Under the pieces are notes generated by a model. That model was not told the DNA's origin. It ran no database searches and worked only from the letters and a program-made list of their open reading frames with translations. Shown here one piece after another: positions 9,804 to 21,803 of a DNA stretch of 64,000 nt (position 1 is its first letter; each line of letters opens with the position of its first letter). This DNA is from Schizophyllum amplum (Eukaryota > Basidiomycota > Agaricomycetes > Agaricales > Schizophyllaceae). Position numbers and translations under genes: made by a program. The stretch spans positions 248,001 through 312,000 of the forward strand of contig VDMD01000006.1 of NCBI GenBank assembly GCA_007026445.1, given 5' to 3'.

Positions 9804-10907
9804 CTACGCGTCCGAACAAGCTGCCAACAGCTTGCGATGGCTCTCCATCGCCCCTTCCGCGAACTCGTCCAACTTGTACTTCTTCCCCTTCCCCTCTGCT
9901 CCTGAGTCGAACACCTCCATAGAGAAGTACCCTCTGAATCCCGTCCTCAACACTGCAATCGCCACGTCCACGACCGGCAGATAGCCGCCCGCAAACGGTA
10001 CCGGACGGAAGTCATGGCTCCACACCCCCCTTGGGCGTAGCCCGCGCTCCTCGTCGAACGCCTTACTGATAGGCAGCGCGGGCTTGTACGCGTCCGAGAT
10101 CTGCAGCAGATAGATTCTTTCGGGCGGGATCTCCCGCGTGAGGTCGGCGAGGCTGGCACGGAAGCGCGCTTCGAGCTCGTCCCTGGGCACGTCCTCGATG
10201 AGTCCCGAGGCCGTGGTCGGGTCCGCCCACTTGCTGCCGGCGGTCTGGAAGGTGTCGAGGCAAAGGCCGACGTTGGGGCGGTCGATGGCGCGGACGATAT
10301 CCCAGACGGCCCGCCAGGTGGGCGCGTGGGTGGACCAGCACCAGTTCTCGTAGGCAAGGCGAAAGTTGTGGGCGGCGAGCATTGAGGCGAGGTGTTGCAG
10401 GTCGGCGACGATTTTCTCTGGTGTTGTGTCGATGCCATCAGAGTCTGTAGAGCCGACCTTGAGCATGATAGTCAGCGGGCCATTGCTCAGGAGCGTAGTA
10501 TGCAGAACAAGACGCACCTGGAGCATGTCCGTGCCGACGGCCTGCATGATCCTAATCCATCCCTTCGCGCGCGCGAACGCTTCATCACGCTCCTTCGTAC
10601 CCTCCTTCCACCCTTCGAAGTTCGCAAATGGCTGTAGCATGAGGATGCTGATGTTGCGCTCCGCGCAAAGGTCCTTCACGACCTTCCCCGCCTCGCACAG
10701 GGCATCGTAGTCGTCCTCGGGCACGTCGCGCTTCAGATGCTCGCATGCGAATCCCAGAAGATCGGGGAACGATAGCTCGATGGCATCAAAGCCCGCTTTA
10801 TGGACGGCGTCGAGCTTCTTGGGTAGGGTGTGCGAGGCATCATAGCCGATGGAGCAGGAGGCGAAGGAGGTGGGGATCTGTTCAATGAGGGAGGAATTGA
10901 GCGACAT
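9804..10907 (-). CDS. 3-dehydroshikimate dehydratase-like TIM-barrel protein
   Basis: Exon 1 is 10907-10518. It is followed by an in-frame intron of about 60 nt (GTGCGT donor) that splits DMLQ from VGSTDSD, then an exon to 9804, giving about 347 residues. This is close to the 350-360 of fungal DHS dehydratases (qa-4 type). The sequence matches the xylose-isomerase-like / AP endonuclease 2 superfamily: GYDASHTLPKKLDAVHKAGF, ELSFPDLLGFA, AYENWCWSTHAPTW, LCLDTFQTAGSKWADPTT, ending FRGYFSMEVF. The enzyme converts 3-dehydroshikimate to protocatechuate in quinate catabolism; related sugar isomerases cannot be excluded. No quinate cluster partners are adjacent. Confidence 0.75.
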   Translation of the reverse strand: MSLNSSLIEQIPTSFASCSIGYDASHTLPKKLDAVHKAGFDAIELSFPDLLGFACEHLKRDVPEDDYDALCEAGKVVKDLCAERNISILMLQPFANFEGWKEGTKERDEAFARAKGWIRIMQAVGTDMLQVRLVLHTTLLSNGPLTIMLKVGSTDSDGIDTTPEKIVADLQHLASMLAAHNFRLAYENWCWSTHAPTWRAVWDIVRAIDRPNVGLCLDTFQTAGSKWADPTTASGLIEDVPRDELEARFRASLADLTREIPPERIYLLQISDAYKPALPISKAFDEERGLRPRGVWSHDFRPVPFAGGYLPVVDVAIAVLRTGFRGYFSMEVFDSGAEGKGKKYKLDEFAEGAMESHRKLLAACSDA

Positions 10908-11484
10908 GGTGGGGGACCGGACTATTGCAGAAGATGCACTGTGAGGAGTCGAATGCGCTTTTGTTCTCCGCTGAAGTGGAGGATGACAGGGCGTTGATGT
11001 CAGAGTCTCGCTGGAGTACTACCGGCGCCTATATTAGGTGAGCAGCCTCATCTACTGCAGCCGTGCAGAGATACATGGCACAAAAGGTGCAGAGGCCAAA
11101 CAAGTCACGTAGAAGCCCAGGGACGACGGTCGTCGGGACCACAGTTTGGACGAGGAGGAGCAGAGGAGGTTGGGGGAGTCAGGAAACCGCGCATCAGATG
11201 CCGGCCCGGTCACATCTTGCGATCACCTGACTTGAGTTACCTTGCTTGCAAGGTCTCTCCACACCCTTAATTCCGGGTACTTTTCCGTACATAAGACCAA
11301 ATAGTGACTCTTGTCGGCCCAAAAGTCCGAAAAACCAACGTCCAATGCAAGCAAGGTCAAGGCCGAGCGCAGCCGGCACTTCCTCTAGTTCCATAGAATA
11401 TCTAATTTTCATGGCCAGTCGGCATGCCACTGGGCGGAAGATTTGTAAGTAGTACTGCGGGATAGGACAGCTGTGCTCGTAGAA
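10908..11484. other. Intergenic, no gene seen
   Basis: Promoter side of the dehydratase-like gene. Short open frames only, none with recognisable domains. Confidence 0.5.
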
Positions 11485-11792
11485 CCTTTGCAAAGGTACA
11501 GACAAACTGCTTGGTGGTTCGTTGCAAAGCTACCGAGAGACTTACTTGCACAGCCACATCCCCCTCCCGGGGCTTCCGGTGGGGGTCCCGGGCTTCGGGG
11601 GCGTGCCGGGCGACGCCCGCGTGCTTGCCTTATTGGGTAGCAGGCGGCGGGCGGCTCGCGTCGCGTGCCCGGCTCGCCCTCGCGCTTGCCGGGCCTTTCC
11701 CGAACGGGAAGGGCGGTCAATCGCCGTTCGCGCGGGTGCGCGCGGCGCCGCCGCCGCTGGCGGCGCTGCCACTAGTCACTCGAGGACTGGTA
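11485..11792 (+). repeat. Left TIR of the 3.1-kb element
   Basis: Reverse complement of 14268-14575. It includes the shared block from ACTTACTTGCACAGCCACAT through the GC-rich part ending near CTGGCGGCG. Confidence 0.75.
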
Positions 11793-14267
11793 TATATCAA
11801 GTGTATTATATATATGTACTTAGAAATGTATCTCAATACATATAATGTGTAAAAGGGCGCCCAAAGCGCGGCGGCGAAAATTTTCGCCGGCACTCGTTGG
11901 GCGCGCACGGGATACGCGGGTTACGACCCAGCCCTGGGGTGTGTGTACGAGAGGGGGGATGTAAAAATGATAGCAGACGAGCCCCGGGGAGGGCTCGACG
12001 CGTTTGGGGCGGGTGGTGGGGGGGCGATCGCTGTGTTGGCGTGACAGTTGAAGGCGGGAGTGCGGGGGCGTAGGCGACGTGCACGCGCATGCGCTTGCCG
12101 ACGTCTGCGTGCGGGGACGCTGATAAAGGCGCCCGCGCAGCGTCGGGGCGCGACACAGCGCGGGACGGTGGCTGTGGCGCGGGTAGCCGCATTACGCGCG
12201 CTCGCGTTGCTGCCTCCTGCTTCCCGCGCAGGCGCCGACGCTGCCAACGTATCGCCCGTAGTGTCCTATGCCTACTCGAGCGGCGCGGGGGCACGCGGCG
12301 GCGTAGAACGCGGCGGGTGACGTGGGCGGGGCGTTACCCTCGATGCGTGTGGGGGAGGGTGACGGCGAGGGACGGCGAGCGCGATGCGTCACGCGCAGCC
12401 GCAGGGGAATTCGGGGAGCATGGGGGCGCTGGAGATGGTGGCCAGAGCGCCGAGAATACACACAGAATTGGCTGCAGAGCGACCGGCGCTCTGCAGCCAT
12501 TCTGACAATGTCGTTAGCATTGTACTGCGTGTGTATTTTAGTAAACGCACCTGAGGGGGGCTTCTCAAAGTCCCCCGCGCCCCATCTGTGAAGAAATGGC
12601 GCCGATCGAGCCGCTTTCGAGCGGGCGACGCGGCGTGGATGGTGGTGAGAGTGAGGTTTGACGCGTTACGTCACGTCACGAACACGCCCATTTCGAGCGC
12701 GTTTGCGGCGAGTCGTAACGCGATTGCGGCTCATCGCAGGCCTCGATCGCTCTCATACGTCGTATATTAGTGCCATATAAGATATGTTTTAGATATGATG
12801 ACTCAAATTGAAGCCCTTATAGCAGCAACATACCTACATGGCATTGCACTGACTAATCCTCACTTGTCCAGACTACTGATCACTCATATCTGATTTATTT
12901 GAGCTGTTTGAGGGCCCAACTGTACCTGTTATCTATCAAGTAGCTATATCTGAGCATGCTGCAACTTTGACTGTAATGAGAGCTTTACACAGTGGTCCAG
13001 AAGGGCTCACTCTTACCTTTAGCAAACAGTGAAATCTGCAACCTTTTCCTCGAGAACTTTGAGTCATTATAGGTTCAATTTTGCATGAACTTCCGCACCT
13101 CTTCTCGGAAATCAAGGCTATTACATGTCCCCTACATGATCCCGCCCTCAGAACCGCCCAGGAGCGACTCCGAAATGCCGCCGCCGTCGAGGCGCGCGTC
13201 GGCGGCGAGGCCCGGATAACCGGTCCGAGTCGCCGACCGTCCGCGAACGACGCTCCTCAGGCCTCAGACCTCGACCACGACACTCCCGACACCGCGGCTG
13301 CCCCCGGTCCTCCCCCTTCCTCGCCCTTCGACCACGCGCGAGCTAGTATAGCGACAAGGAAATACATCAACAATTACGCGCGTTGTTGCAAGCCCAGACT
13401 ACGCAGGAGATGGGGGGGGGCGCGCATGCGCTGCAGGTGCGTGGCTACGCATTGCAGATTGTTATTCTTACTGACAAACATCAGAGAATGGGGCCTTCGG
13501 CCAGGAAGGACGCGCGAGCCGCGCTGCTGTCACGCCAGCTGCCCACGCCCAAGCACCGCGCCGCTCTCAGCACCACGACGAGCAGCTCGCCGGACGCGCG
13601 TCAAGCATGTCAGGCGCTTGCTCGTCGTGTCCTCAAGATTCATCCCCTCCCCTCCCCTCCCTGCGCCCTCGTGCGTTCCCTCCATCAAGAGCAGAGCCCG
13701 TCGAGGACTCATTGCACCGGGACTTCCGGTGCTCTGCTCTTAGCCGGGGACGCGTCAACGAGACGCCTGTTCTACACCTCGCCGCCCGCGACCGCCATAC
13801 GCACCCTCCCGCCGCGGACGCCCTCATACTAGACCCCCCCCGCCTCCCGCGCTAGTACAGCACACGGTTCGACTACGCACCCATCACGCCCTGTTCCCGC
13901 GCTGATGCATGTGCAGGCGTGTCAGCAGCTCTACAAGTGCTGACGTTGCCATGCGCTGCATTTCGCCGTCCTGTCGCACTGAAAAACGCGTCGAGGACGG
14001 CGGTGCGGACGCGTTGGGCGTGTGCGCGCACGTGTAGCGCGGGCTCGCTGGCGCTCGCAACGCAGCGACAACAGGCACGCGTCTGTCTGCCGTGCAGCCT
14101 CCTCCACCGCCCTCCCCCCATATATCCTACACCCTCGTATGCGCTTGCTCGCCCCGCGCCCGCCACGCAGGCGCGACGCGCAGCGCACGCATTTTTCTAC
14201 GCATTTTGGCGCAATCTTATTGTTTACCTGCCATATATACATATATACAATACATGTTTTTTGTTCT

Positions 14268-14575
14268 CCAACCCCCGAGCAACGAGAGGCAGCGACGCCG
14301 CCAGCGGCGGCGCGCGAGCACCCGCGCGAGTGCTGATCGACCACCTTTCCCAAACAGGAAAGGTTGCCCGGCAAACGCGAGGGTGAGCCGGGCACGCGAC
14401 GCGAGCCGCCCGCCGCCTGCTACCCAATAAGGCAAGCACGCGCGCGTCGCCCGGCACGCCCCCGGAGCCCGGGACCCCCACCGGAAGCCCCGGGAGGGGG
14501 ATGTGGCTGTGCAAGTAAGTGACTCGGTAGCTTTGCAACGAAAGGCCAAGCAATTAGTCGGTACCTTTGCAAAGG
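14268..14575 (-). repeat. Right TIR of the 3.1-kb element
   Basis: Inverted copy of 11485-11792. Similarity stops at about 14268, where the AT-rich interior begins. Confidence 0.75.
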
Positions 14576-14751
14576 ACCTACGGTCACAGGTGGATAGGAA
14601 GCCCTGCGTGCATCCTTACTTGTCATGGTCGATAGCGACATGCATCTACTTATATTGCATGTCAACTACATACACAAAGGTTGGACTGAACTGCTCCACT
14701 GGATCCTGAAGAGCGTACCGACTGTACCACAGGCAAGCGACGAGAGAAAAG

Positions 14752-17458
14752 CTAGCACTCGCCCAAGAAGCTGTTCTTTGGGAACGTCTGCTTGTAGTCG
14801 TCGGTCCACGTCGTGAGATTCGGGTTCTGGTGACGAGTAAGCAAAGAAACCCCGGACGTAGGTTTCCACTTACCTTGTACGCCTCTTCAAACTGCTTGAT
14901 GTAATCTTTGGTCGGGAAATCGTCCGGGTCACAACCGTAGCTATACAACTATTAGAGACTTTTAGTCGAGTCCACTCTGCGCGCTCACTTGACGTCGTTG
15001 ATATCCTGGTAGACGCGGATGTAGTCGATTGACATCGTGGTCTGCGCGGCTACGTTTAGGTTTCTCGATGATCGAGCATATACTGGCGTCAACGTACCGG
15101 AAAAGTCAGATGATCGTAGTCGACCGTGCCGAAGTTCTCGCTGATGCCCAAGTTGATGATGACTACGCAAGAAATATGTCAGTACACCGCGTAAGTCGTC
15201 GCTAAGCATGAGACACGCACGGTACATAGGTTCTTGGGGCACCGGACGCGCGCCTATGTCCACCTTAGGGTCGGCAGCCATCCCCTGCGACTTCATAGTC
15301 CACACTCGCTTGGCACTGTGAGGAAATGAGGGCACGACATCGCAAGGAAATCATGGCCACGCACTCGCTGATCCAGGTGATATACTGCGCGTGAATGTGT
15401 AGTTGGTCAGTATCACAAGTCCTCCGAGTCTTGAGCAATGAAACGCACACCATTGTCGAAGCCGGGACGGTACTCAAAGCCGTATGTCGAGAAGCAGCCT
15501 TCCTCGAGCTCGTAGCACGCCTGGTCTGGTAGTTGATGTCAGCTAGGTTTCACACCATTGCTGAGATTTACTCACTGGTCTTACTAACGATGGACGACGC
15601 CTGCTGGTACACGCCGCCGGTATATGTGTTGAGCGACGAGATGTTATGGTCATATATGATCATATTGTCGTCCGTGCTGAGCCATTCGTATCCTGCATCA
15701 GTGTCAGATGACCTCTCACTTGATAAACTGCGTCAATGACGAACCGTAGTTGAAGGGTGCCCACTGCCCCGACTGCGAGACATGGCCACCGAGCGTTGCA
15801 TCAACCTGTGCTTCAAACACATCTATCTCTGGGGTGGCGCGACCGACATATGTGCCGTCCGAATGAATGGGCCCAGGATGAATCTCTCCGGGACATGTGC
15901 AGCGCGACAGACGCTGACCAGGCATGTACGCTGGGAGGCGTCAACATCAGTCTCACCAGCAGTTCAGAGGTTATAGATATACGTACAAAGAACACCTCCG
16001 AACTTGTCATCCCCATTCACGGTGGCGAGGTGCGGTTGGCCATTCACCGTCTGATTAGCGACAGTGCCGACGTCACAGGAGTCTGAGATAGCGCTGTAAG
16101 CCTCATAGCAAATCCCTCTTATGGCATACGCACCGTAAGTGTAGGGCCAAGTACCGTCCAGGCTTGCACCATAGCCCGCACGGCCCAAGTTACCCATTGC
16201 CCACACGGCCGGCCATAAGCCAAGCACATCGTTAGCACCAGGTAGCGTCACTGCAGCCTCGATCAGACTAAGAGGACTTTTCAGCGCGTCGACAGAATAT
16301 GTTCGCAGAACGCTGCTCACCCGCCGGTGAAACAAAACTTGTTCCACGTTTGCATCATTCCACCGGTGTAGTTCAGGTTATGATTCTCTTCCTTGGTCAA
16401 GGTGATACGTAATGCGCCGTCCTTAGTGGTGATGGCCTTCGGGTCGTACCATTCCTTATTCACCGTCTGGAGAGAATAGACCGGACGATTAACGCTAAGG
16501 TAAGAATAGAAAGAAACTTGCGACACTCACTCCCCAGTAGTGGAGCTCGACAGCCTCCCAGTACGGGTCGTCGCCGGGATAGAAGGTGCGATCGTCCAAG
16601 TTGAATTCGTCAGAGAATATGAGCTGCATGTGCCTGCCGTCCAAGTACGCCTTCTTGATCCTGACATCCTCGGGAGTGTCACGGTCTATCATGCCCCAGT
16701 TTCCGCTCATTTCTGGGACCTAAGCCGTATACTTTTATGACGCATACTAGCCAATATAAGTAGTCGCTCAACTCACTTGGCCGGTACCGTTGATGCCGCC
16801 TAAGCTGAAGCCTTTAAAAATCGTCAGTATCACCCTCGCCTGCAATGTGTCGAGTGCGTGAACGAACCTCCATTGTTGCTGTACTGAAGGCCAGTAAAAT
16901 AAGATGCGATAGGATATCCTGCGCTGTATATGGTTAGCCCTCGCTCGAGATGCCACGACAAGCGACGTACAAGAGACCGCAAAGGCCGAGGAGCAAGAGC
17001 GCCAGAAAGCCGAGGTTGGAGACGCCGCGGAGGGTGAAGATAGTCGAGCCACGGTCTACCATGCGATCTCGGCGCGGGTCAGGATTGTGAATAACGTCGT
17101 CCGCCTCCCGATGGCCGCGCATAATGTTGCTGGCGCCCCATGCGAGCGGATCGGCGTGGAGGTCATACTGAACAGCAGTTAATTCCCTATGCCTCGATTC
17201 CTGGTAATAGGTAGACATGCGTGGCGTACCTTCTCAGAATGAGTGCCTGCAGGAGCACGGAATGGGCGCCGGGGTGTAGGGGGAGGCGGTGGCTGTTGGT
17301 AGGACGCTGCCAGGACGGGATTCCGACCCTGCGCGAGCGATTAAAAAGATTTTGTCTGTAACGAATGAGCATACCTCGAGGGCTATGGGGCCACGCGCGT
17401 ACGCAAGGGACTGCCTACGCCTCTGTGCGTCGGGTCCAAAGGGAGAAGGAGTGGACAT
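14752..17458 (-). CDS. Beta-glucan synthesis-associated membrane protein, GH16 (KRE6/SKN1 family)
   Basis: Many short introns interrupt a protein starting MSTPSPFGPDAQRRRQ at 17458 and ending with the exon for NPNLTTWTDDYKQTFPKNSF, stop at 14752-14754. A cytoplasmic proline-rich tail and a single membrane segment (NLGFLALLLLGLCGLL) precede a luminal region with family hallmarks: AGYPIASYFTGL, GGINGTGQV, GNWGMIDRDTPED, MQLIFSDEFNLDDRTFYPGDD and DPYWEAVELHYW. Next come NKEWYDPKAITTKDGALRIT, GLWPAVWAMGNLGRAGYGAS and the GH16 active-site motif PEIDVFEAQ (about 15815-15850). The family acts in the ER/Golgi in beta-1,6-glucan assembly. Individual exon limits in the middle are approximate. Confidence 0.88.
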
Positions 17459-18350
17459 GGCCGCTGAAGCCAAGATGCGATATCTGGATATTCAGCTCTG
17501 ATTGAATACAAAGACTTACCCCGCTTCGGCCCCTTGATGATTGTTCAGGACGTTTCAGCCGAGGTTGGCAGACCGCGCGCAGACCGCGCGTCGTGCCTTC
17601 TACACTTCAACCAGTTCGACTCCACGTCCAGGCCAGAGGTTATGATCTGCATATGAGCAGCTTCAGCTGCTGGGAACCTACAAGAGTGACTATTGCATGG
17701 TTTGAATGACTTCATAATGGGGCACTTGGTGGGCGCGCCGCCTTAGCGTTGCCATGTCAATGGGACTGAATATTCGAATTAGGTTAGATCTATCTAGAGG
17801 CTTGGCATCTGTTGGCATCGGTCCTAAATTCACGTGATTCGCTGGCAGCCAAGCGCTCGCGCTACACGACCTTAGAGAGGTTTATATGGCCTTGAACGTT
17901 TGAACATGGTCACCTCCAACGCTGACTAACTCAGCAATATGCATGCTACCCGATATTAGAAGGGTAAAGCTTCGAAACCTTTTTGAGACAATTATCGTTC
18001 AGCAACAACTTGAAGACACGAACGAGTGGCAGGTAAAATGTACCCCCTGGGCTACTAAGAAGCATCAGGATATAAGACCTTCAAGAAAGCTTTACAACGC
18101 ACAATCTGGGTCATATCTCAGCACTAGCATCAGCTCGTGAGCCGCGTATTGCCTTCGCGTACTTCTTTACATTGCGCGTAGTACTTCAGACTACATACTG
18201 CGCGAGCCGAACCCCTTCTTGCGCCGCTGCTGCAAGAAGTCATACCCAGGCAGACTCAACGTGAAAGCTTAGTTGTTCATCCGCGCCTCCGACCAGAAAA
18301 GGCGCCAGCTCGCTCGCCTCGCTGAACCGTTCCGGCCCTGAAAAAAATGC
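17459..18350. other. Intergenic, no gene seen
   Basis: Upstream region of the GH16 gene. A 65-codon open frame at 17943-18140 has no recognisable homology or splice context. Confidence 0.4.
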
Positions 18351-18710
18351 GAGGATGAACACGTACTTGTAGTCCACATGCAGCCATGGATAAAATGTAG
18401 CGGCATCGCCCCCGCCTGCCTGCTCTTCATATGAGCGTAGCGAAATTCAGCGTTCCGTGGCTTTGACGGCAATGCCTCACATGAATAAAAGCTCGTCCTT
18501 GATAGATGCTTCCTGTGCGCGCCAGTCGAAGCCATCGCGCCAGCGTGCGACGGGGCGCTTGCTGTCTGCAAGCCGCGCGCCATAATCGCTTCCGAAGTCC
18601 GCAACTTCGTCGGGGAGGATTGCGAGCTCGAGCGAAGCAACGTGAGCTGCTCGTCGGCAATGCCAGGCTGAACGCTGGGCAACTGAGTGATATTTTCCGC
18701 AAATTTAGGC
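18350..18710 (-). pseudogene. Relic of an epoxide hydrolase N-terminal domain
   Basis: Pieces of the epoxide hydrolase N-terminal domain lie in order on the minus strand but in different frames. First comes GIADEQLTLLRS near 18665-18640. After a frame change follow ILPDEVADFGSDYGARLADS and RPVARWRDGFDWRAQEASIK (about 18620-18490). After stops and another frame change comes MPLHFIHG near 18400, where intact enzymes have the HGWP oxyanion motif. The alpha/beta-hydrolase catalytic triad region is absent. The breaks show it is non-functional. The match is by motif order and comes from recognition, not alignment. Confidence 0.6.
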
Positions 18711-19089
18711 TGAGAACCATCCAGGTAATCAGCCTGCATGCCGAGAGTCGTTTACAAGGGACAAGTCGCATATGAAGAGGTTTGCGGACCAGCGTCCGCG
18801 ACGGATTCTAACATGATGGGGACAACGAACTTGAAGGACGTGTGGACGCGCCCGGCACTGGCCAGAGTCCAGACAAGCCCTTTGCAAAAGCGGATACTCG
18901 GGGCGCGGAACCGGGGCCCGGCATTATAGACCACGTGGGGGTCTGTACCCTTCCCTTGAGCGGCCATCTCTATCTGAATTAGTTGAGGATTCGATGTGAG
19001 TGTGTGTCCTTGGGACCGCGCACGTATGGGCGCATTAGGAGACTGACAACACGGACTTAGCCGACTGTCAACTACGCGCCGCAGAAATA

Positions 19090-20331
19090 ATGGCCACTTT
19101 CGCGAAGAAGAGCTTCGACACTGCGAGATATGCCGCTGCCCGACCGACGTACCCGCGGACGCTCTTCGACCTGATACTCAAGTACCATGAGGGAGACAAG
19201 CGCGCTCGATGGGACATGGCACTGGACCTCGGGTGCGGGACAGGTCAGTCACTCTGCTATGACTCCTCTACCACCTTCCGACCGTCCCATCACCCCTGCT
19301 GTATTCGATCCGGTCTGTTCATTGACTGAAATTGGGGACTTCCTGCAGGGCAAGCCACGACGGAACTCACGCACTTCAAGCGCGTGGTTGGCATTGACCC
19401 TAGCGAGAAGATGCTTCACGGGGCGCGCACTCGCGTCGAGTCTCTCTACCCCGGCTCGCAACAATTTCGATTCGTGCACAGCGCCGCGGAGGACCTTTCG
19501 TCCTTCCCGGACAGCTCCACTGATATGGCTATATCAGGTGAGAGGTCGCTACTATTATTGCCCACTATCCTGCTAATTTTATACTGATTTCCTTTCGCTC
19601 AGCTCAGGCCGCGCACTGGTTCAACTGGCCAAAGCTATGGAAAGAGCTTGCGCGCGTCATGCGGCCTGGTGGATCCGTCGCTGTCTGGGTGAGGGGATAC
19701 GAGTTCGCGATTCAGTATGCTGGCAACTGACGCGTATCGCTCCAGGGCTACTCAGAATTCAGGCTGACTGAGCATCCTTCGGTGACGCCGCTCATACATG
19801 CGGTATGTCAATTGTGCGGCGTCTCCAACCCGAGCCTAACACCTACGAATTTCAGTACAGTCAAGGGAGCGACCCGGCGAAGTCCTTGGGCCCGCACTGG
19901 GAGCGGCCAGGTCGCACCATTGTCGATGAGCACCTACAAGCTATCCCCGACGGCAACACGCTTGTCCCAGGCATGCTGTCGGACTTCCAGCGCATATACT
20001 TCACTGGTAGGCTTCATCTCAATACTGGCACGAAGTAGCCGAAAGTAACCACCTCTCACCAGGCGACCACCACCCCAACCTGCCGGACCCCCGTCCAGTC
20101 ATCTTACGCACCAAGACGACATGGGACGGCCTCTTGGGATATCTGCGCACCTTCAGCTCACTACACACCTATCACGAGAAGTACCCACAGGACCTCGACG
20201 ACCCGTACGGTGATATCAGCGTGCGGTTCTGGAAGACGTTGCAGGAGGAGGTGAAGAGGGAGAAGGGCGATGTTGGCACCCACGTCATGGTAGAGTGGCC
20301 GCTGGCCTTGATATTGGCGAAGGTGGCATAA
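19090..20331 (+). CDS. SAM-dependent class I methyltransferase (TMT1/CRG1-like)
   Basis: Exons 19090-19243, 19349-19537, 19603-19688, 19746-19802, 19856-20006 and 20063-20331 total 906 nt, 301 residues, all with GT-AG borders. The SAM-binding motif I LDLGCGTGQ spans the first intron. It is followed by VVGIDPSEKML, FRFVHSAAEDL and the AQAAHWFNWPKLWKELARVM segment with RPGGSVAVW. The N-terminus FDTARYAAARPTYP and the C-terminal TWDGLLGYLRTFSSLHTYHE are typical of fungal proteins related to trans-aconitate methyltransferase. The substrate is not determinable from sequence. Confidence 0.85.
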
Positions 20332-20720
20332 GGTGATATGTATAAGTTCAACAAGGAAAACAACTTGTACTTTCATATCGAGAAGCTTGATTTCGAGAGT
20401 TCCGAGCTCAGATCATAAGTACTGGACAGTGCTCTACCTAGATGAAGCTGATGTATCACTGCGTTTCCGGGACCTCCCACATACAAGTTACTACCTAGTA
20501 GCCCTAGAAGGGTCGCAGGTCCTTGGCTGAGGGAGGCTGTTAGTGTCGTTGACATAAGTAGCAGGACAGAGCTGGCAAGTGGCGGCCCGATCGCGATGAG
20601 GCGCGTCGCGTCGTCTTGTCCGGAACCTCCATGGCGGAATGGGCATACCGCAAGAAGCCCTCCTCTCTATAGCTCGCATGCATCGTACGCACGTACCATG
20701 AAGCCCACCGACCTCGCTGA

Positions 20721-21257
20721 ACGCGCCCCACGCAAGATATCCGCAGCCTCACGAAATTCCGCCGGCTGAAGCAGCACGCGCGGAACTCGGAGGTGCGCGG
20801 TCTGGTAAAGGTGAGTGCACGGTCTGGTGTCGGTGGACGGGCACGACGGGCGCGCTTCGAACGCGCTTTGGGGTCGCTCTCCCCATTATGCTCCCCACCT
20901 ATACATTCTGCAAATCAATGTACCGACCGATCCACTCAGGCAGGCAAACCGGGCGTCCTGGTGTTTCGCGGGACGAAGTACACGGTATCGACGTTCTTGG
21001 AGAACGCGAGAGGTGCGTTCCGCGCAGCTCATAACGATGTCCGGATTCTCACAAAGAGCGTTTATGTCCACATAGCCCTGCGATACCTGGACTTCCACCA
21101 TGTCGAGACGATTCCTCTCCTCCCCTCCTCTGCAGGCTTTGCGGAGAAGATAGACTACGGTCTGGAGGAGGTGGAGGACATGAAGGTGCTCATCTCGCGT
21201 TTGGAAGAGCATGGCCTCAAGGACTGGTTCAGGAAGGCGATGGGTATGGCGAAGTGA
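20721..21257 (+). CDS. DUF1115 (RWDD2-type C-terminal) protein, 5' end missing or unresolved
   Basis: Exons 20721-20810, 20940-21012 and 21076-21257 read in frame from DIRSLTKFRRLKQHARNSEV through GLVKAGKPGVLVFRGTKYTV and ENARALRYLDFHHVETIPL to a stop at 21257. This is the C-terminal domain found after an RWD domain in RWDD2 and its fungal relatives. The reading frame is closed upstream by a stop at 20718-20720, no ATG precedes it in frame, and I see no RWD domain in 20332-20720. It is either a 5'-truncated gene or one whose first exons I could not assemble. Confidence 0.55.
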   Translation, partial: TRPTQDIRSLTKFRRLKQHARNSEVRGLVKVSARSGVGGRARRARFERALGSLSPLCSPPIHSANQCTDRSTQAGKPGVLVFRGTKYTVSTFLENARGAFRAAHNDVRILTKSVYVHIALRYLDFHHVETIPLLPSSAGFAEKIDYGLEEVEDMKVLISRLEEHGLKDWFRKAMGMAK

Positions 21258-21803
21258 TTTTGGAGGTGTAGTGGCTTCTTTGTGTGGCTCGTATGTGTAC
21301 TGATCTAATATGGCGGAGCTAGAGGGCGAGATGAGGTTGTGCATTTGCCAAGAGCACGCGCGTTCTTCGTCTCTAGACACAGAGATGGACGATGTCGGCT
21401 CCATCGCCTCAAACTCATGAGGCAGGCGTCCTTCGGGTAAGCAAGCGCATGTCACATATTCAACTTGCCAATAGATGATGTTTAAGTATTGTCCGATAAT
21501 GTCAGCTGGCCCCGCCACTGGCCATGGGCAGGGAAGGTAGCGCTTCTCCTACGTCTACATATTGCACCTGTTTCAAAGGTCATGACGCCGGCATGATCAC
21601 TTCCACGTTATGGGTCGATACCTGCCCTTAGAGGCGCGATCCACTGCCCTCCTCGACGCCAACCGGTCCTCGTGTCCGAGTCGAGTCATAAGTCGAATGG
21701 CGGAGCTCATCCCTGTCTTGCCTCCAGACCTCATCTTCGCTCTTCCCGTCGCCTACAACGTCTGCGACTGACCATTCCCTACACCCCAAGCGAGCCTCCG
21801 ACA
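21258..21803. other. Intergenic, no gene seen
   Basis: Lies between the DUF1115 fragment and the GNAT gene. Nothing recognisable on either strand. Confidence 0.4.

Larger units (their letters stand above)
11485..14575. mobile_element. Second TIR element, about 3.1 kb, without transposase
   Basis: The left repeat (about 11485-11792) and right repeat (about 14268-14575) are inverted copies, roughly 85 percent identical. Both begin at the palindrome CCTTTGCAAAGG followed by GTAC, and a second TTGCAAAG motif lies about 40 bp inside. The interior is GC-rich and shows no transposase. I find no clear 8-9 bp target duplication. The termini could be extended to GAACCTTTGC and GGTCCTTTGC next to TA dinucleotides, which would allow a TA duplication. 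The divergence between arms implies an older insertion than the 6.95-kb element. Confidence 0.75.

Noticed and set aside
11833..14430. Open frames of up to 220 codons inside the 3.1-kb element
   Set aside because: They are low-complexity Arg/Ala/Pro-rich translations of GC-rich DNA with no conserved motif.
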